Part shown: piece by piece, positions 46,991 to 59,089 of the stretch
Position numbering within the stretch: the stretch's first letter is position 1
Layout: each line of letters opens with the position of its first letter
DNA from: Homalodisca vitripennis
Taxonomy: Eukaryota; Arthropoda; Insecta; Hemiptera; Cicadellidae
Assembly: GCF_021130785.1 (NCBI RefSeq)
Contig: NC_060207.1
Coordinates: 104,159,001 to 104,223,000 of the forward strand
Length of the DNA stretch: 64,000 nt
Direction: 5' to 3'
Program-made: the position numbers and the translations under genes
The notes under the pieces: generated by a model
Seen by the model: only the letters and a program-made list of their open reading frames with translations
Told to the model about the DNA's origin: nothing
The model's database searches: none

Positions 46991-48719
46991 TTAACTTAAT
47001 TTAATTTACTATCAATTAATTCAACATTTTCAAAAATAATATTTTGGCCTGACAAATTGCCCCCTTGTGCATACTAGTATGTCTAAATTTATTTTAAATC
47101 ATCAACACACTATAATGATTTTTTTATGTATCAAATGGTTTTTATATTGTGGAAAATTAGCATTTCTTTGTGAAACTCTTTATTTTGCTCGAAAGGTTTT
47201 AACAAATACCACACAGTTAGAAAACATTTTATAATACTCTTTTTAATGCACTGTTAAGATATTATAATTGCGTTATAATTATCGTCTTCAATTCAAGAGT
47301 ATTGTTTTATTTAGCTGTTCTCTCTGGAGCAGTTCCCTGATATTTATAACTCCAGGCTATCGCTTTCTAGATAATAAACGCGCCACTCAGAACACTCAAC
47401 CATTGAAACCGTTGGCCTAACATAATATCAACTTACCTGATGTTCCATTCCAATAGGCTAATTAAATAGCAATATAATCAAAAATCTGTCATAAAGCAAT
47501 AATTTTCCAAACTCCTGCCTATCATGAAAATTTACATTGGACTAAAATCCTAATTACATTTAAAATATAGACATGCGTAGTTATTAACTACTTCATCATT
47601 CAGCTAACGCACTTTTTCCTGTCTACAGTGTCATTTACATCGTAAAAAAATTAAATAGTCATGCGATAATTTTATGTAACGTTGTTCTAATGTATTGATT
47701 GACTTTACCTACCACGTCATTCATGAGAGGACGTAATGAAAGCTGATTGAAAAGAGGAAGGAAATTACTTTGCTTGCTCTCAATCTGAAGTATAGGTTAG
47801 GTTGCATCTTGAACCTAATGCATAGATGACCACTGCGGTGCTGGCTCGGTATATTCATTACTGCATGACAGATCAGGTTCTATTACTTCGGTGCTCAGTG
47901 CACAGTTTTCAGCTCTGCGATCAGAGCAAACAGTGCATTCAGTGCAGGTGCAGGACACCGAGGAAACTCGCTTCCAGTCTTCTGTCAAGAACAGGGCGAG
48001 TGGGCGAGAGAGAGCGAGCAGTCGAATGACAAAGAATGAACATCCGCCCCGCTGACCAATATAGTACTCTTACTACCACTACGACGCGACAACAGTACTC
48101 TTGTCCTGCGTGCCGTGACCGTCGTCAGCACCTCCTGCACTTGGTCAGGGATTCATTCATGAGTTTTTCTAAAACACTTCAATAACTAACGCTCGCTCCC
48201 ACTTAACTCTGTGTTGGCAGCCGATCTTTAAGGTTGACTTTTTGATTATTCCTAATGACTGCAATTTTGGGTATTAAAAAATTGTTTAGATTCATCTTAT
48301 AACCAGAACTAAAAACTGTTAATGATAAAGATATGAATTTTTAAAGTAGGTGCAAGTAGTCTGGCTGAAGAAAATGTCAGGAATTTATTTATAAAACATT
48401 TTTCAACTATTTATATATTTTGTAAAAACATTTTAAAGCTATATTTAATCTTAACAAATTTAATTTTCTCAAATCATTAAAATTAAGAAATGTCACGTCC
48501 TGAAGTTACTATTTATCTACGTACAGTACAAAATTCACTTTTTTATCATCGGCATCGGCCGTTTAATGTGGACTTCATCACAAATATTTTCTCATTTACA
48601 CATATATTAATCGTAAAAATCCTGTAATATTGCTGTATTCGTATATTATTAACTTATTCCCTTACGACTTATATTGAGGTAATATGTGAAAAGCTCGTAT
48701 CTATGATTTGATGTAACTC
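46991..48719. other. Intronic sequence with a GC-richer island
   Basis: Mostly AT-rich. From about 47790 to 48150 the composition rises and a 67-codon + strand frame (47826-48029) appears, with Cys-rich content but no family match. No splice pair fits it into the host gene. Confidence 0.35.
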
Positions 48720-48724
48720 ATTAT

Positions 48725-48975
48725 GTAGTGAGGAAATACTTCCTCCCGTGTTTAGTAACTTTAAATTAGTATATAGTGATTTCTTGCAATAAGACGGAAA
48801 CATTTATATGTTATTTGGAGAAAGGAATTCAAGTATGATCGTTGGATAACATGCAGTTAATTATAAACGAAATGGGTTCAGTGAAAGGTTAACATCAAAA
48901 GTTACAGTATGTATTTAACATTTAATGGTAAATAAGAAACAGTAATGTGCATTGGTGTCCCGTAGCGTTTAAATG
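48725..48975. repeat. Unnamed dispersed repeat, copy 1
   Basis: About 250 bp that align with 52020-52270. Shared blocks include AGTAACTTTAAATTAGT, TTTCTTGCAAT, AGTATGATCG and the run ending GAAACAGTA. Diverged by substitutions and short gaps. Both copies are in the same orientation. Confidence 0.65.
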
Positions 48976-50690
48976 TTGATAGAGTTTAAATCCAATCAAA
49001 TAGGTCTCAGTTCCTTATAGGACATATTTGGTTAGGGATCATAAGTACTATCAGACACAGAACTTTGTGACACACTTTTAAGAACGCCTTGCTTTAAGAT
49101 TTATGCACCAGACTTAGTGCAAACAAATATTCTAAACTCTAGGATGGAATCAGTAATTTAACGCGATTTACTGAGTGTTTATCCATCGTATATACATAAC
49201 AGAGATTAGGAGCATTTAATAGCGATGCTTCTTTTCCTGGGAAGGAGCGATGGATTTCCCATATGATATTTTTCTTATATGGAGTAATCTTCATTCGTTC
49301 ATAACTGTTACAATATTTACTATGTGTGCTCTATATAGGTTTATTTGGAAAATCTGCCATTTATTCTTGTATTGGTATCCGCAAAGCAATGTTAAGCGAC
49401 CATCTATCTTATCGCTGATTGCCAGGTTCACATCTTAGGGAAATTCTTTAAAGCTGAAACTATTTTATTATTTTCATTTCTCATTTTTAATACGTTAAAC
49501 ATTTTTTTATTTTTGTTAACATCATGTTATTAACCTTAATTATTAAGTAAAAATAACACAAATAGGACAATATTCGTATTGTTTTTGCTAACATTAACCA
49601 TAACAAAAAACATATTACTTTGTAAGTGTTACTATTTTTCAGGAAATTTTTGATTTAATTAAAACAACTATATACGGAAAACTAAGGCGTTGAAGTTTCA
49701 AAATCAAGCAACATTGGAAACCTCTTCTATATTTATCTCATAAGAGTATATTTAGCTGTTATTACTGTGTCGTGTAGTGTTTAAATCGATAGAAATATCT
49801 TGAATTCGTTTTCATGAATGTGAAAGAATTGGGGGGGAGGGCTTATTAGGCTAGACCCCCTGATCAAGTGCAATGCACATATGATTAAAGCAGCCTTATT
49901 CGGCTTAAGAATTAGGTGTGTAAAACGGTGATATGTATTAAAAAATATATATTTTTAAACCTTTTTATCGGTACTTTCACGCCATTCTCTATTTGGGGCG
50001 GTTCCCTAACACAAAGAAATTTATAATGATAATCATAAAATAATCAATGTTCAAAATTCGCACCTATAATATTTTACAAGAGTTGACATTTAAGAGGCTC
50101 TTTTAATTAACTAATTTTTGTAACTGTAGAGACGGGGGCGGAAAATGGAATTTTTAGCTATTTTAGAGACCAGTAGGGCATAGCCCGAAGAGATTTTCGA
50201 AATAAGAATATGCATATATTCATCCAAGGAACCTTAAGAATGTCTACGTAAAATTGCAGTACAATGGGTTAAAGTTAAAGCGTGAAAGCAAAACAAACAA
50301 ACATAAGCAATTTTCCATTTATAATATTATTAATACCTTCATGTTATATCCAGGCCTAAAAATCATTTCAATCAGGCATCAATCAAGGATAATACATTTT
50401 ACCGTACGTGGTAGAAAAGTCGCTTGTGGGAATATTTTATTTTATTCATAATAAAATTGTTAAATTATATTTGATTTAAATATAGACATTTTTAAGATAC
50501 GTATGTGTTATATTAAATAAGTAATTATTTATGAAAATATATTTTTTTCCTTTCCTAAAGTTCTAAATTACGTACAAAAATAAAGTTTTTATATTCATCC
50601 GTTTTTTGGTCCTAATTTATGAACTTGGCAAATATTTTCTAGATTCAATGTATGTAGGTCTTAAAAGCCATTAATAATGCTGTATATCTA
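48976..50690. other. AT-rich intronic sequence
   Basis: Frames at 49250-49438 and 50254-50451 lack recognisable motifs. A G-run followed by CTAGACCCCC near 49830-49862 resembles a MITE end, but no partner was found. Confidence 0.35.
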
Positions 50691-51804
50691 CGAGAGTGGT
50701 ATGAAAAGTGTCCGACCTAACAAACATGACATAATTTGTGAAATAAAAATATCAACATAGTCTCCTTGTCACTCTACACACTTCTATCAGCGATACCATC
50801 TCTGTAAATCGTAAAAATTGTACTCGGAATATTTCTCTGAAAAATAATTGTTCACGAAGGTGATTGCCTCTTCATTTGACGATCACATTGTCCTCCGAGC
50901 GCAATTTTGAGATGAAGGAACGAAGAGAATTCGCTTGGGACTGGATCTGGTAAGGCGGATGGTTAAGCAGTTAAGCCCGTAATTCATGGATTTTCGCCAT
51001 CATAACCGCTAAGGGACGAGAAGGTTCGTAGCCTTGGTGAAACATTATATTCTTTTTCTACAAATGTGGGCGTTTCTTTAAAAATGTCTACCTTTACCTT
51101 GTCAAGTAATGATGGATAGTATGCTCCTGTAATGGTTTTCCTTTTTGAAGCTAATCTATTAAATTAATTCTATTAATATCGCATAAACAGTCGTCATCTC
51201 TTTCCTAACCAAAGAAGCAGCATTTTTTATTTTTTGAGTCTGTTCCCCTTATGTAATTTTTTTCGGGTGTATAATGGTGTAGTCAAGTTTTATCTACAGT
51301 AATTAATCAGCGCATTTGGATTATTTTACCTAAACTGCGCCAGAAGAGCGTTGGAAATGTTCATCCTCGAACCTTTATGATCTAACGTGAGCAAACGCGA
51401 CATTAAATGCGCGGACAGCTTTCTCATGCCTAAATTTTGATATATTTTTTACTTTAATTCGGTGGTCGTCTAGCACCATTTGGTTAACTCTGTCGATGAT
51501 TTCATGGGTAGTTGCAGTTTTTGGACGTCCTGAACGTTCATCGTCTCTCAAGATCTTATGGATATTTTTAAATGAAGCAGCCCAAAATTTCACTGAGGTA
51601 AATGATTGTGCAGAATGGCAGCACGATAATCGTGTCCATACCACAAAAACACTCACATCAACTGACTCGACTGTTACATAAAAACGGCACGTCGAAAATA
51701 GCTAAAACTTTTTTTAGTAACTGTCAAAAGACGAAATTCAGTAGCTTTTGTTAACGAACCTTCCATCTTCACGTTCAGAAAGCAAACTTTTCAGACCACC
51801 CTCG
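50691..51804 (-). mobile_element. mariner-type transposon relic (1114 bp)
   Basis: The ends are imperfect inverted repeats, CGAGAGTGGTATGAAAAGT at 50691 and the complement of CGAGGGTGGTCTGAAAAGT ending at 51804 (17 of 19 match). TA lies on both sides (50689-50690 and 51805-51806). The length is slightly below the usual 1.2-1.3 kb. It contains a decayed transposase on the minus strand. Confidence 0.88.
50730..51760 (-). pseudogene. mariner transposase pseudogene
   Basis: The best segment (51375-51656) reads ILRDDERSGRPKTATTHEII and DRVNQMVLDDHRIKVKNIS, the linker and second helix-turn-helix of mariner transposases ('D..R.GRP....T.E.I..V...V..D.R'). Further along the minus strand a degraded LPDPVPSEFSSFLHL near 50940 corresponds to the 'D.APSDF.LF..L' block with the last catalytic Asp position, read here as Glu. 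Many stops. Confidence 0.8.
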
Positions 51805-52019
51805 TATACTATTAACTAACTCCGATATGTTTAATACAGAATTATACAGAATTAGAATGTGAAAAGATCTATGTTGCTTTAATGTACCATCTTTTAATGC
51901 AGAGTATAACGAAGAGTTGGTTTTACCATCTGTGAATGTAGAGTGTGAACAGACCTTAGCTACATTTTATGGTTTTATATTATGCTATATGGAGATATGC
52001 TTGTGTAATATCTCATTGT

Positions 52020-52270
52020 ATAATACCAAAATATTTCTTCCCAAATTCAGTAACTTTAAATTAGTGCTCAGTGGTTTCTTGCAATCAAACATTTAATATG
52101 TAATTTGAGGAAGTAAATTTTAGTATGATCGTGAAATAAAATACAACCATAACCAGTATAGGCTAAAGTAGTGAAAGACTAACATCTCATGTTACATTCG
52201 ATATTTACAAATTAAAGGGCCAATAAAAAGGGGTAACAAGAAACAGTATTCCGCATTGGCCTTCTGTATT
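52020..52270. repeat. Unnamed dispersed repeat, copy 2
   Basis: Partner of 48725-48975, in the same orientation, just downstream of the mariner relic. No open frame or terminal structure is seen. Confidence 0.65.
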
Positions 52271-53499
52271 CTTAAAATTGTTAAAGGTGCCAATGACCTA
52301 AAAATAGGCGAATTTAATAAAATAATAAAATTTGTGCGCACTTAAATCTATAAAACATTTAGGAAAAACGAAGAAATTTTAAAACTTTACAATTAAGTGC
52401 AGTACCTGAGAACTAATAATATTTTACAAGATCAGCTCAAGATTTTGTCCACATGTTAAGACATAATTATTTTTATAAACTTGGTATAATGTTTATTTTT
52501 TAGCTTTTAGTGAATTCAACTCCCTTCAATATCACATAGTTATATTTAAATTTTTTATAGCAGATTTATTATAAAATGTACAAATTTTATTTTTCATTTC
52601 ATTCCGTATTTATAATTTTAGGAGATAAATATGTTGCTGATTATCTTATAGTATAAATGGGTAGATGTAATTCAGCAGTTAGTATGGAATTAGTAGGTCT
52701 ATATATGTATACATTCCTGGTCCCTGATCATATTCGAAAATTAGTTTCATTAAAAACAATTCTTAGATTTAAGTTCATCATTGATGATTGGTGTATTATT
52801 TTTAAAATGATATTAATGTAGAATGTTTACATTCTTTTAGTGTTTTAGGGTGATATATGTGATGTAGATGTTTAAAATTTTAAAATAAAAAATACTGTGA
52901 AGAGTGCTTTAAAATTTATAATGTTCTGGCAAAATAAAGCTGTTATTTTATCTATTTCAATGTAATCCTTTCGCTGATTTGCTGAACACACAACTACCCA
53001 GCAATAATTTTGACGCTTGAGGCATAATATTCTCCGTGTGTAAACCAGCCACTGTCAATTAACTTTTATGTTAAATTCACTACAGAAACGCGACCCATTA
53101 ACAAATTAAAAAACAGTATTATGACAAAAATGCACAGCATAGATAAATTTTACTTACATTAAAACATGCGCATTACCATATCTATTTATAATTGTAAATA
53201 TAGAAATAGTTTAAACTGAAAATATTTTTAATGCGTATGATTTATAAAATGTCATTCTATTGAAATATATGTTTAATATTATGAAATACAATAAATGTAT
53301 GTGGGTAATAAGGAGGCCACAGATCAGATGCAACAGCAATTTATGTTTTAATATTAATGATTATCCAAGATATTCTGTTACTTTCACCTAAGGTAATATT
53401 ATTGATTACCTTAAAATGAAATAAAATATGTGAAATGAATGCTTTACAACTTGGAGTTTTACAAACGAAAGGCAAGTACAGGTCTTTTTAATATATTAC
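52271..53499. other. AT-rich intronic sequence
   Basis: No frames or repeats were recognised. Confidence 0.4.
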
Positions 53500-53815
53500 A
53501 ATCAAAAGGCAGATGCAGGTCCCTTCCCCTCTTTCTCCCACCACCAACCACACGACCCGCGGATCAACATGCACCGCTTAATTGTACGGTGTATAAAAAG
53601 GACCAACATGGACCGCTCATTACACGCGGACCAGCATGTGGACAAAAGTTTTTATATATTAAAAAATATTAGCATACATTTATCAAGCAAGTTATAAAAC
53701 ATAAATGTATGCTGAGAAAAAATTCATAACACGGTTATATGAAGGTTTAAATAGGGGGCTTGATGGACCTGCATGGGTCGCTGTATAACACAGGACCATC
53801 AAGTGCCTTGTTTCC
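53500..53815 (+). repeat. GGACCA-rich repeat beside (TA)n
   Basis: Variants of GGACCARCATG recur: GGATCAACATG, GGACCAACATGGACCGC, GGACCAGCATG, GGACCTGCATGG and GGACCATCAAG. The block is followed by a (TA)n run. The same motif beside the same microsatellite occurs on the opposite strand at 27.65 kb, which suggests one repeat family. Confidence 0.5.
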
Positions 53816-53816
53816 G

Positions 53817-53819
<3 letters not shown>

Positions 53820-53851
<32 letters not shown>
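53820..53851. repeat. (TA)n microsatellite
   Basis: Sixteen uninterrupted dinucleotides ending the GGACCA-rich repeat. Confidence 0.95.
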
Positions 53852-53856
<5 letters not shown>

Positions 53857-54394
53857 ATAGTATTTTAATCATGAATTTAAAAAACTTGTAGTGTAATTTG
53901 AAGAAGCTTTTATATCTATATTTCCTTTAGAACTCAAGCTATTTAAATTTGTTTGCAAAAACAGCCTAACCACACAAAAATTTCAATTCCTAGATGCTAA
54001 AATTCTGTTAAATTTTGCATACCAAAGGGTTAACTGCCTAATGGCTTTCAAAAGGCTGTAAATATTTACTGAGCCTCAACAGTTTACTTGGTATTCAGTT
54101 TATCCAGTTCTGGAAAATGGGTAGTTGACTGTAGAATTGATGAATGAAGACTTGTGTTAGCTAGAAATGTTACGTAAATCTTTGAACCTATCTACACTCA
54201 TATTATTCATATCTTAAAACGGAATGTACCATGCCTTTTCAACAATGTTGTTAAACTTAAGCTGAAATCATTAGTTAAACAGCTGTTTCCTATGATAAAA
54301 TTTTGTTTTTTCTCTAAAACAATGGAATGATTGTTTACATTTAGTGCCATAAAAGATTATTCTTAGTTAAGACAACAATTTATTTATTTTTCAG

Positions 54395-54508
54395 GATTTA
54401 TCAAATCTGAAAGTGCAAATGAAATCACTTGAAAATCAGCTGGTTGACTTTGAGAAAATGAGGAAGATAATATTTGAAATCACCGGTGGAAAGAAAAGTA
54501 ACTATTGA
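54395..54508 (+). CDS. Last exon of CIP2A-like gene with stop codon
   Basis: The acceptor TTATTTTTCAG precedes 54395 in phase 0. The 37 codons DLSNLKVQMKSLENQLVDFE, MRKIIFEI and TGGKKSNY end at TGA (54506-54508). The sequence continues the heptads of the exon at 25341, so the reading frame is supported in spite of the 28.9-kb intron. The short Gly/Lys/Ser tail after the coil is the C-terminus. Confidence 0.9.
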   Translation, partial: DLSNLKVQMKSLENQLVDFEKMRKIIFEITGGKKSNY

Positions 54509-54910
54509 TGTTTACTTGTGTATAGTATATCAATATTTTGGAAGCAACATTTTTATATGTGGTTATTATTTTATGTGCATGAAGATTTTGTAAAATATTA
54601 AATATATTAATATGCTTTGGTGTCTGTATTTTGAACAAATCTTTGGCTCTCAGTTTTTACTACTAATTATTCTTTTTTATCAATACTGCTGATTATTCGT
54701 TCAAATGATGAAAAGTCCGTTGTTTGCAGTTTTTATCGTACAGTAAACTTGAATTTGATATTATCATTTTAATATAACAAAATTAAATTATTTGGATTTC
54801 AGATCATTTCATTTTTATATTCTATTTCTTTTTTTTTTATCGAATACTGGATCTTCAATTTTGGGTTATGATTCTGATATGGAACAATAAAAATTAATTT
54901 TTGTTAACTT
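54509..54910 (+). other. 3' untranslated region
   Basis: AT-rich sequence after the stop, up to just beyond the AATAAA signal at 54886. No repeat was found in it. Confidence 0.6.
54886..54891 (+). promoter_or_regulatory. Polyadenylation signal of the CIP2A-like gene
   Basis: First canonical AATAAA after the stop codon, about 380 bases downstream. It is followed by T- and GT-rich sequence. Confidence 0.6.
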
Positions 54911-55439
54911 CCTCCTGTCAGTTACACCTAAAGTTCATCTACTGTAATTGGTTAATGTGTAATAATAAGGGAAAGTATCATGTAACATATCAGTTTAGTA
55001 TTATTCTACTTTACTACAGTCCTCTAAAACTTAAATACTAAATATCATAAACTAAGTGAAAAAAAGTTTTATTTGTGTCAATTTCAATTCACAACCGACC
55101 AATGTACAAAAATATATATTTCAATAATGTCTGAATTCAGATTATGTATTTAAGCCTGATTCTCCAGTGTTTCTCTACAAATCCAGTAAAATGGGATCCA
55201 TAAAGAATAATATTAGGATATTAACTTTACTAGGACAATTGATAACTATTATGTTATGTGAGTCCATGAATGTTCAAAAGTCTATAACCAGGGAACTATA
55301 TAATGAACTAAAAATATGGGACCATGCATGATCACCACTGTACTTTTTTTGGTACTGTCATGAGATATTTCTGAACTTAAGTACTCTTTCCCTGGAAAAA
55401 GATATCAATAATTCCATTCTTAATATATAATAACTAATG
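54911..55439. other. Intergenic sequence, nothing assigned
   Basis: No frames of note. It may include the 5' part of the LINE that follows. Confidence 0.35.
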
Positions 55440-57990
55440 GAAAATTATGATGAATTAATAAAATTAAGTGAAATATTGTCTATGATAAAATTGCTGGAAA
55501 CTAGGTTGAAAGATGAAACTTATAAAATGTAAACAAGATATTAAACACTAATACCACTAAAGAATTACAACACATATTCCAATAATTAATTTAATTTTTG
55601 GGAGGCCTTTCAGAATCAAGGATTCCATCGTCAGACAACTTCACAAAACCAACTTGGGAAGTTTTTTTCCTGATGATGGAATCCTTGATTCTGAAAGGCC
55701 TCTCAAAATTAAATTAATTCACTAGAGGTATTAATTAAAAATATTTCCAATGCTCCAAGAATCTTCAAGATATCAAAACGTTTAGCTTGATTTCCACCTT
55801 CACAAAAAGACAAGATGGAGGCTAATGAATTGAAAGCCCAAAATTTTCTTTTAGATAATACTGGCTTCACTAAAGTAATTGCTTCCAGGGAAAAAGGGGG
55901 TGGGGAATTGGTTTACCAATTTAAAAATAATGTTCAACTTTGTGATCCTAATTTTAAGACTGAAAATTGGTACAACTGTCTGACTAATAATATTGATACC
56001 ATCAGGGATAAAAATAACTTTGAAGTTATTATTGAGATAAATTCAAGAACCATACAAATGTTAGTGTGTAGTGACAGCCATTGGTTGGACTAATCGTGGT
56101 ATATTAATAACAATTAAAAAATTTGTAACACATAGTTTCATTCATCCTGGCGGTCGTGAATGTTTATAGAACTGCTAACTATGATTTAAATACTTTTATT
56201 GACAATTTGGATAAGTTAATGCCTTTTTTATGATTAGGAAATGTAAATATTTTATTTTAATTGGGGATCTGAATGTGGATATTTTTAAGTTGGAGAAGGA
56301 TGATGTTTTTGTATATACACAGATCAATGAATTTATATCCCATAAATAGTTTACCAACTAGAAACAAGGCCTGTCTAGACAACATGTACACAGATATTGA
56401 TAAACATCTATGCACATCTACCATGTTGAAGCAAGTTACTATTTCTGATCATGTTGGCATCTTTGTTGACATTAAATTGAATTGTAAAAAGTCCATGGAT
56501 AATGTTAGTCCTAAGATAAAAATGAAATCTCATTTCATCTGTTAGAATAAGTAATCTTAAGGAAGCTCTCAGTTACTGTGAAGATTGGGATATTTTTAAT
56601 GATAATTTAGATGTAAATGTAAACTGTTTAACATTCTTAAAAATGTAATGTATTTTAATATATATTGTCCACTCATTAATGTTGAAAATAAAGCCAACAA
56701 AAAACCGAAATTGACATGGTACACTCCTGAAATTGAACATATGAAGTCATATAGCCTATGTTGATTCTCTGTAATAAATGGAAAAATAGTTTAAGTGTAA
56801 ATGATAAGGTTAGGTTTAAGAACTTTAAGAAGTTATACAAAAGGGCTATTTCTAAAGCAAAAAAATCTGCAAATGATTCAATTATCGTAAACTCCCAAAA
56901 TAAATGTAAAATGGCATAGCAGATTATCAGAAGGGAAGCAGGGGATTTTATTTCCAATAGTAAAGACAGTATGATAGTAAAAACTCCTAATGTTTTAAAC
57001 AATAATTTTGTAAATGTTCTTATTAATCTTGGCTTTAACTTTGATACCAATTGTGAATCTTTCCGTAATTTGTTGCATAATTTTTCTGACCATCATAACA
57101 GTGTTACAAGTAACTTTAATTGGGAAGCTTTTAATACTAGTGCAGTAAAAGCAGCTGTAACTGACTTAAGTAAGGAGTGAAGATAATTATGGCCAATTTT
57201 GTCTTTGAGAATATATATCATGTAATTTTAGTAGCTCTAACCTGCTATATAAACCAAATCTTAACTGCAAGTGAATTCCCAGATGGTCTAAAATATTGTA
57301 AAGTTACACCAGTTTTTAAAAAAGGCCAAAAAGAAATGCCCGAAAACCATAGACCAATTACTATTGTACGAACCATTGGTACAATAATAGAAACCTGTAA
57401 GTTATCTAACAATTAGAATTCAAATGGTTACTGTAAACACCAGAAAATAGTACCACATGTTCCCCCAAGACCGTGTACTTGGTTTTTTGTTTGTTTTTAG
57501 ACTTTATTGATGATTTTCATCAATGTCTGTACTTTATACAGATGAAACAACTCTTCTTAATTCTAATGTGAATGTGTGGCAACTTAATGTACAATTAACT
57601 AATGCTTTTCAACAACCTAAAGATAAGTATTCGACCAATAACATTATTATAAATGAAATAAAACTCCAAAATATAATTTTTACATGCAATAATAATTTAG
57701 ACTTAGACTATATTAAACCTGTTATGATCTTAGGGATTGTACTTGACAGTAAACTTAGCTGGAGGCCACTTGTTGGAAAGTGTCTGTAAAAAACGTTCTA
57801 GAGTAATTTTCCTCCTATGTAAATTTAAGCATTGTGTTAATCTTGTATTGTTAATGACCTACTTTGATCTGTTCCATATACACCTTTGTTATGGTATCCA
57901 TCTATGGGGCATCTCTAGTGCCTCCAAAAAGTTTTTGTGTAGCAAAAAAAGGCAATCAGGTTAATGGCCGATCTTTCTGATCAAGAGTGT
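55440..57990 (+). mobile_element. LINE family E, decayed
   Basis: Plus-strand LINE. A coiled-coil-like piece (DELIKLSEILSMIKLLETRL, 55445-55530) may be ORF1. Endonuclease pieces follow: SREKGGGELVYQFKNN (55815-56090), ILIGDLNVDIFKLEKD near 56255-56300 and ACLDNMYTD...TISDHVGIFVDI (56370-56475). Reverse-transcriptase pieces include ASEFPDGLKYCKVTPVFKKG (57177-57416), LYTDETTLLNSNV in place of YADD (57523), LGIVLDSKLSW and HIHLCYGIHLWG. The YTDE change and many frameshifts mean it is dead. The 3' end is near 58000. Confidence 0.78.
55584..55719. repeat. Large inverted repeat with hammerhead-like core motifs
   Basis: A 51-base left arm (55584-55634) and a 50-base right arm (55670-55719) are complementary apart from a few mismatches and one gap. 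They are separated by 35 bases. Each arm, read 5' to 3' on the appropriate strand (right arm on +, left arm on -), contains CTGAYGA, a short hairpin (GGAATC / GATTCT around CTT) and GAAA. These are the two conserved core boxes and stem II of hammerhead ribozymes. A convincing helix I with a cleavage triplet was not found. Confidence 0.75.
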
Positions 57991-58211
57991 TGTAGACAGT
58001 CTTTGTAATTTTAAAATAACGACTCTTGCTTGTATTTATGTATATCAGAATTTAATGCATGTGGAGTTATTATGTTATTATCCTCTTTTAACCACCAAAC
58101 CCAAATTGGAAGCCCTATAGGTCGCTCTCCATACAGTTCTGTAGCGTAATTTTAGGGCATATGGCTTAAGGTGCTTGTCTAGCTTTACAATATCATAATT
58201 AGACCAATGAT
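57991..58211. other. Degenerate LINE tail or spacer
   Basis: No clear coding remains. It may still be the 3' end of the LINE just upstream. Confidence 0.35.
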
Positions 58212-58303
58212 GGCTGGACTAGATGGTGTTCAGCGCTTGGTTGGCTGGACTAGATGGTGTTCAGCGCCTGGTTGGCTGAACTAGATGTTCAGCTCCTGGT
58301 TTG
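58212..58303. repeat. 31-bp tandem repeat, three units
   Basis: Units starting GGCTGGACTAGATGGTGTTC at 58212 and 58243 differ by one base. A third unit at 58274 has a 3-base gap and two changes. There is no coding role. Confidence 0.9.
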
Positions 58304-58719
58304 TTTCTGCGTTAGTGGACTCCATGCACTCCAGTCCTACTGCAGCTTTGGAGGCTCCTTACATTTTTTTCTATAAGACAAAAAAAGAAGAAGAAGATGA
58401 TTCTTTTTTTAGCCTTATTCTACCCATCCTCATAGACTAGTTCATGCTACATTGTAGCATTTTATCCACACTATAAAAGGCTTAATAGCATTCAACAGCA
58501 TTCTTGAAGTTTTTACAGGTAGCATCTTTAGCAATCATAGGCAAACATTTTAATACCAATATAAGAATATGTATGCATTATAAAATTGGCTTACAAGAGT
58601 CAGTAACATTTACATTCAACATTATGCGCAAGGCTCTCTTTTGGCATATTAATATATCTTTCAAAATATTCTTTAATTATCAAGCTATAGCTGGTACAAG
58701 TTTTTAGAAATATAAATGC

Positions 58720-59045
58720 ACAGACAAAGTTCATCTTCTTGGTGTCTCCATATAAGCTTTGAATCTAGGTTGATTCCAAGTACAGAACTGGCGCTTAGGC
58801 TAAAGATCTGGTTCTGTCTTATCTTCATTGATACATAGGCCATTGGCAGTGAACTGATGTTGGACTAATCTCTCATATAGCTGAATTCATTTCAGAAAGT
58901 AAGTTAGAGCACATCAAAATAGTGTTATCAGTATATAGAGTACATTTTTACTAAGTATAAAATTTGGAAAGTCATTGATGAAGACAGTGAATAAGAAGGG
59001 GCCCAGGAAGGAGCTCTGGGGTACCCCACTTACAACCTGTTAAAG
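58720..59045 (-). pseudogene. LINE reverse transcriptase fragment, antisense
   Basis: Minus-strand reading from about 59030 gives GVPQSSFLGPFLFTVFINDF, close to the 'GVPQGS.LGP.LF..YINDL' block, followed by a degraded LY.D box and thumb-like sequence. It is truncated on both sides. Its orientation is opposite to that of the LINE scraps on either side. Confidence 0.7.
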
Positions 59046-59089
59046 ATCTTATGTCTGTCAGGATAGCTCCTATTTCGAGAAGAGAGTGC

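Larger units (their letters stand above)
25457..54394 (+). other. 28.9-kb last intron, filled with mobile elements
   Basis: The donor is GTAAGT at 25457 and the acceptor is TTATTTTTCAG before 54395. The phase agrees (0/0), and the protein continues without break in heptad register. The intron holds a piggyBac MITE with a LINE inside, LINE-B with a hAT inside, several LINE scraps and a mariner relic. Unlisted exons inside cannot be excluded, but none was seen. Confidence 0.75.

Noticed and set aside
55670..55719. A complete functional hammerhead ribozyme
   Set aside because: Core boxes are present, but no helix I partner with a cleavage triplet could be placed by eye, so only the resemblance is reported.
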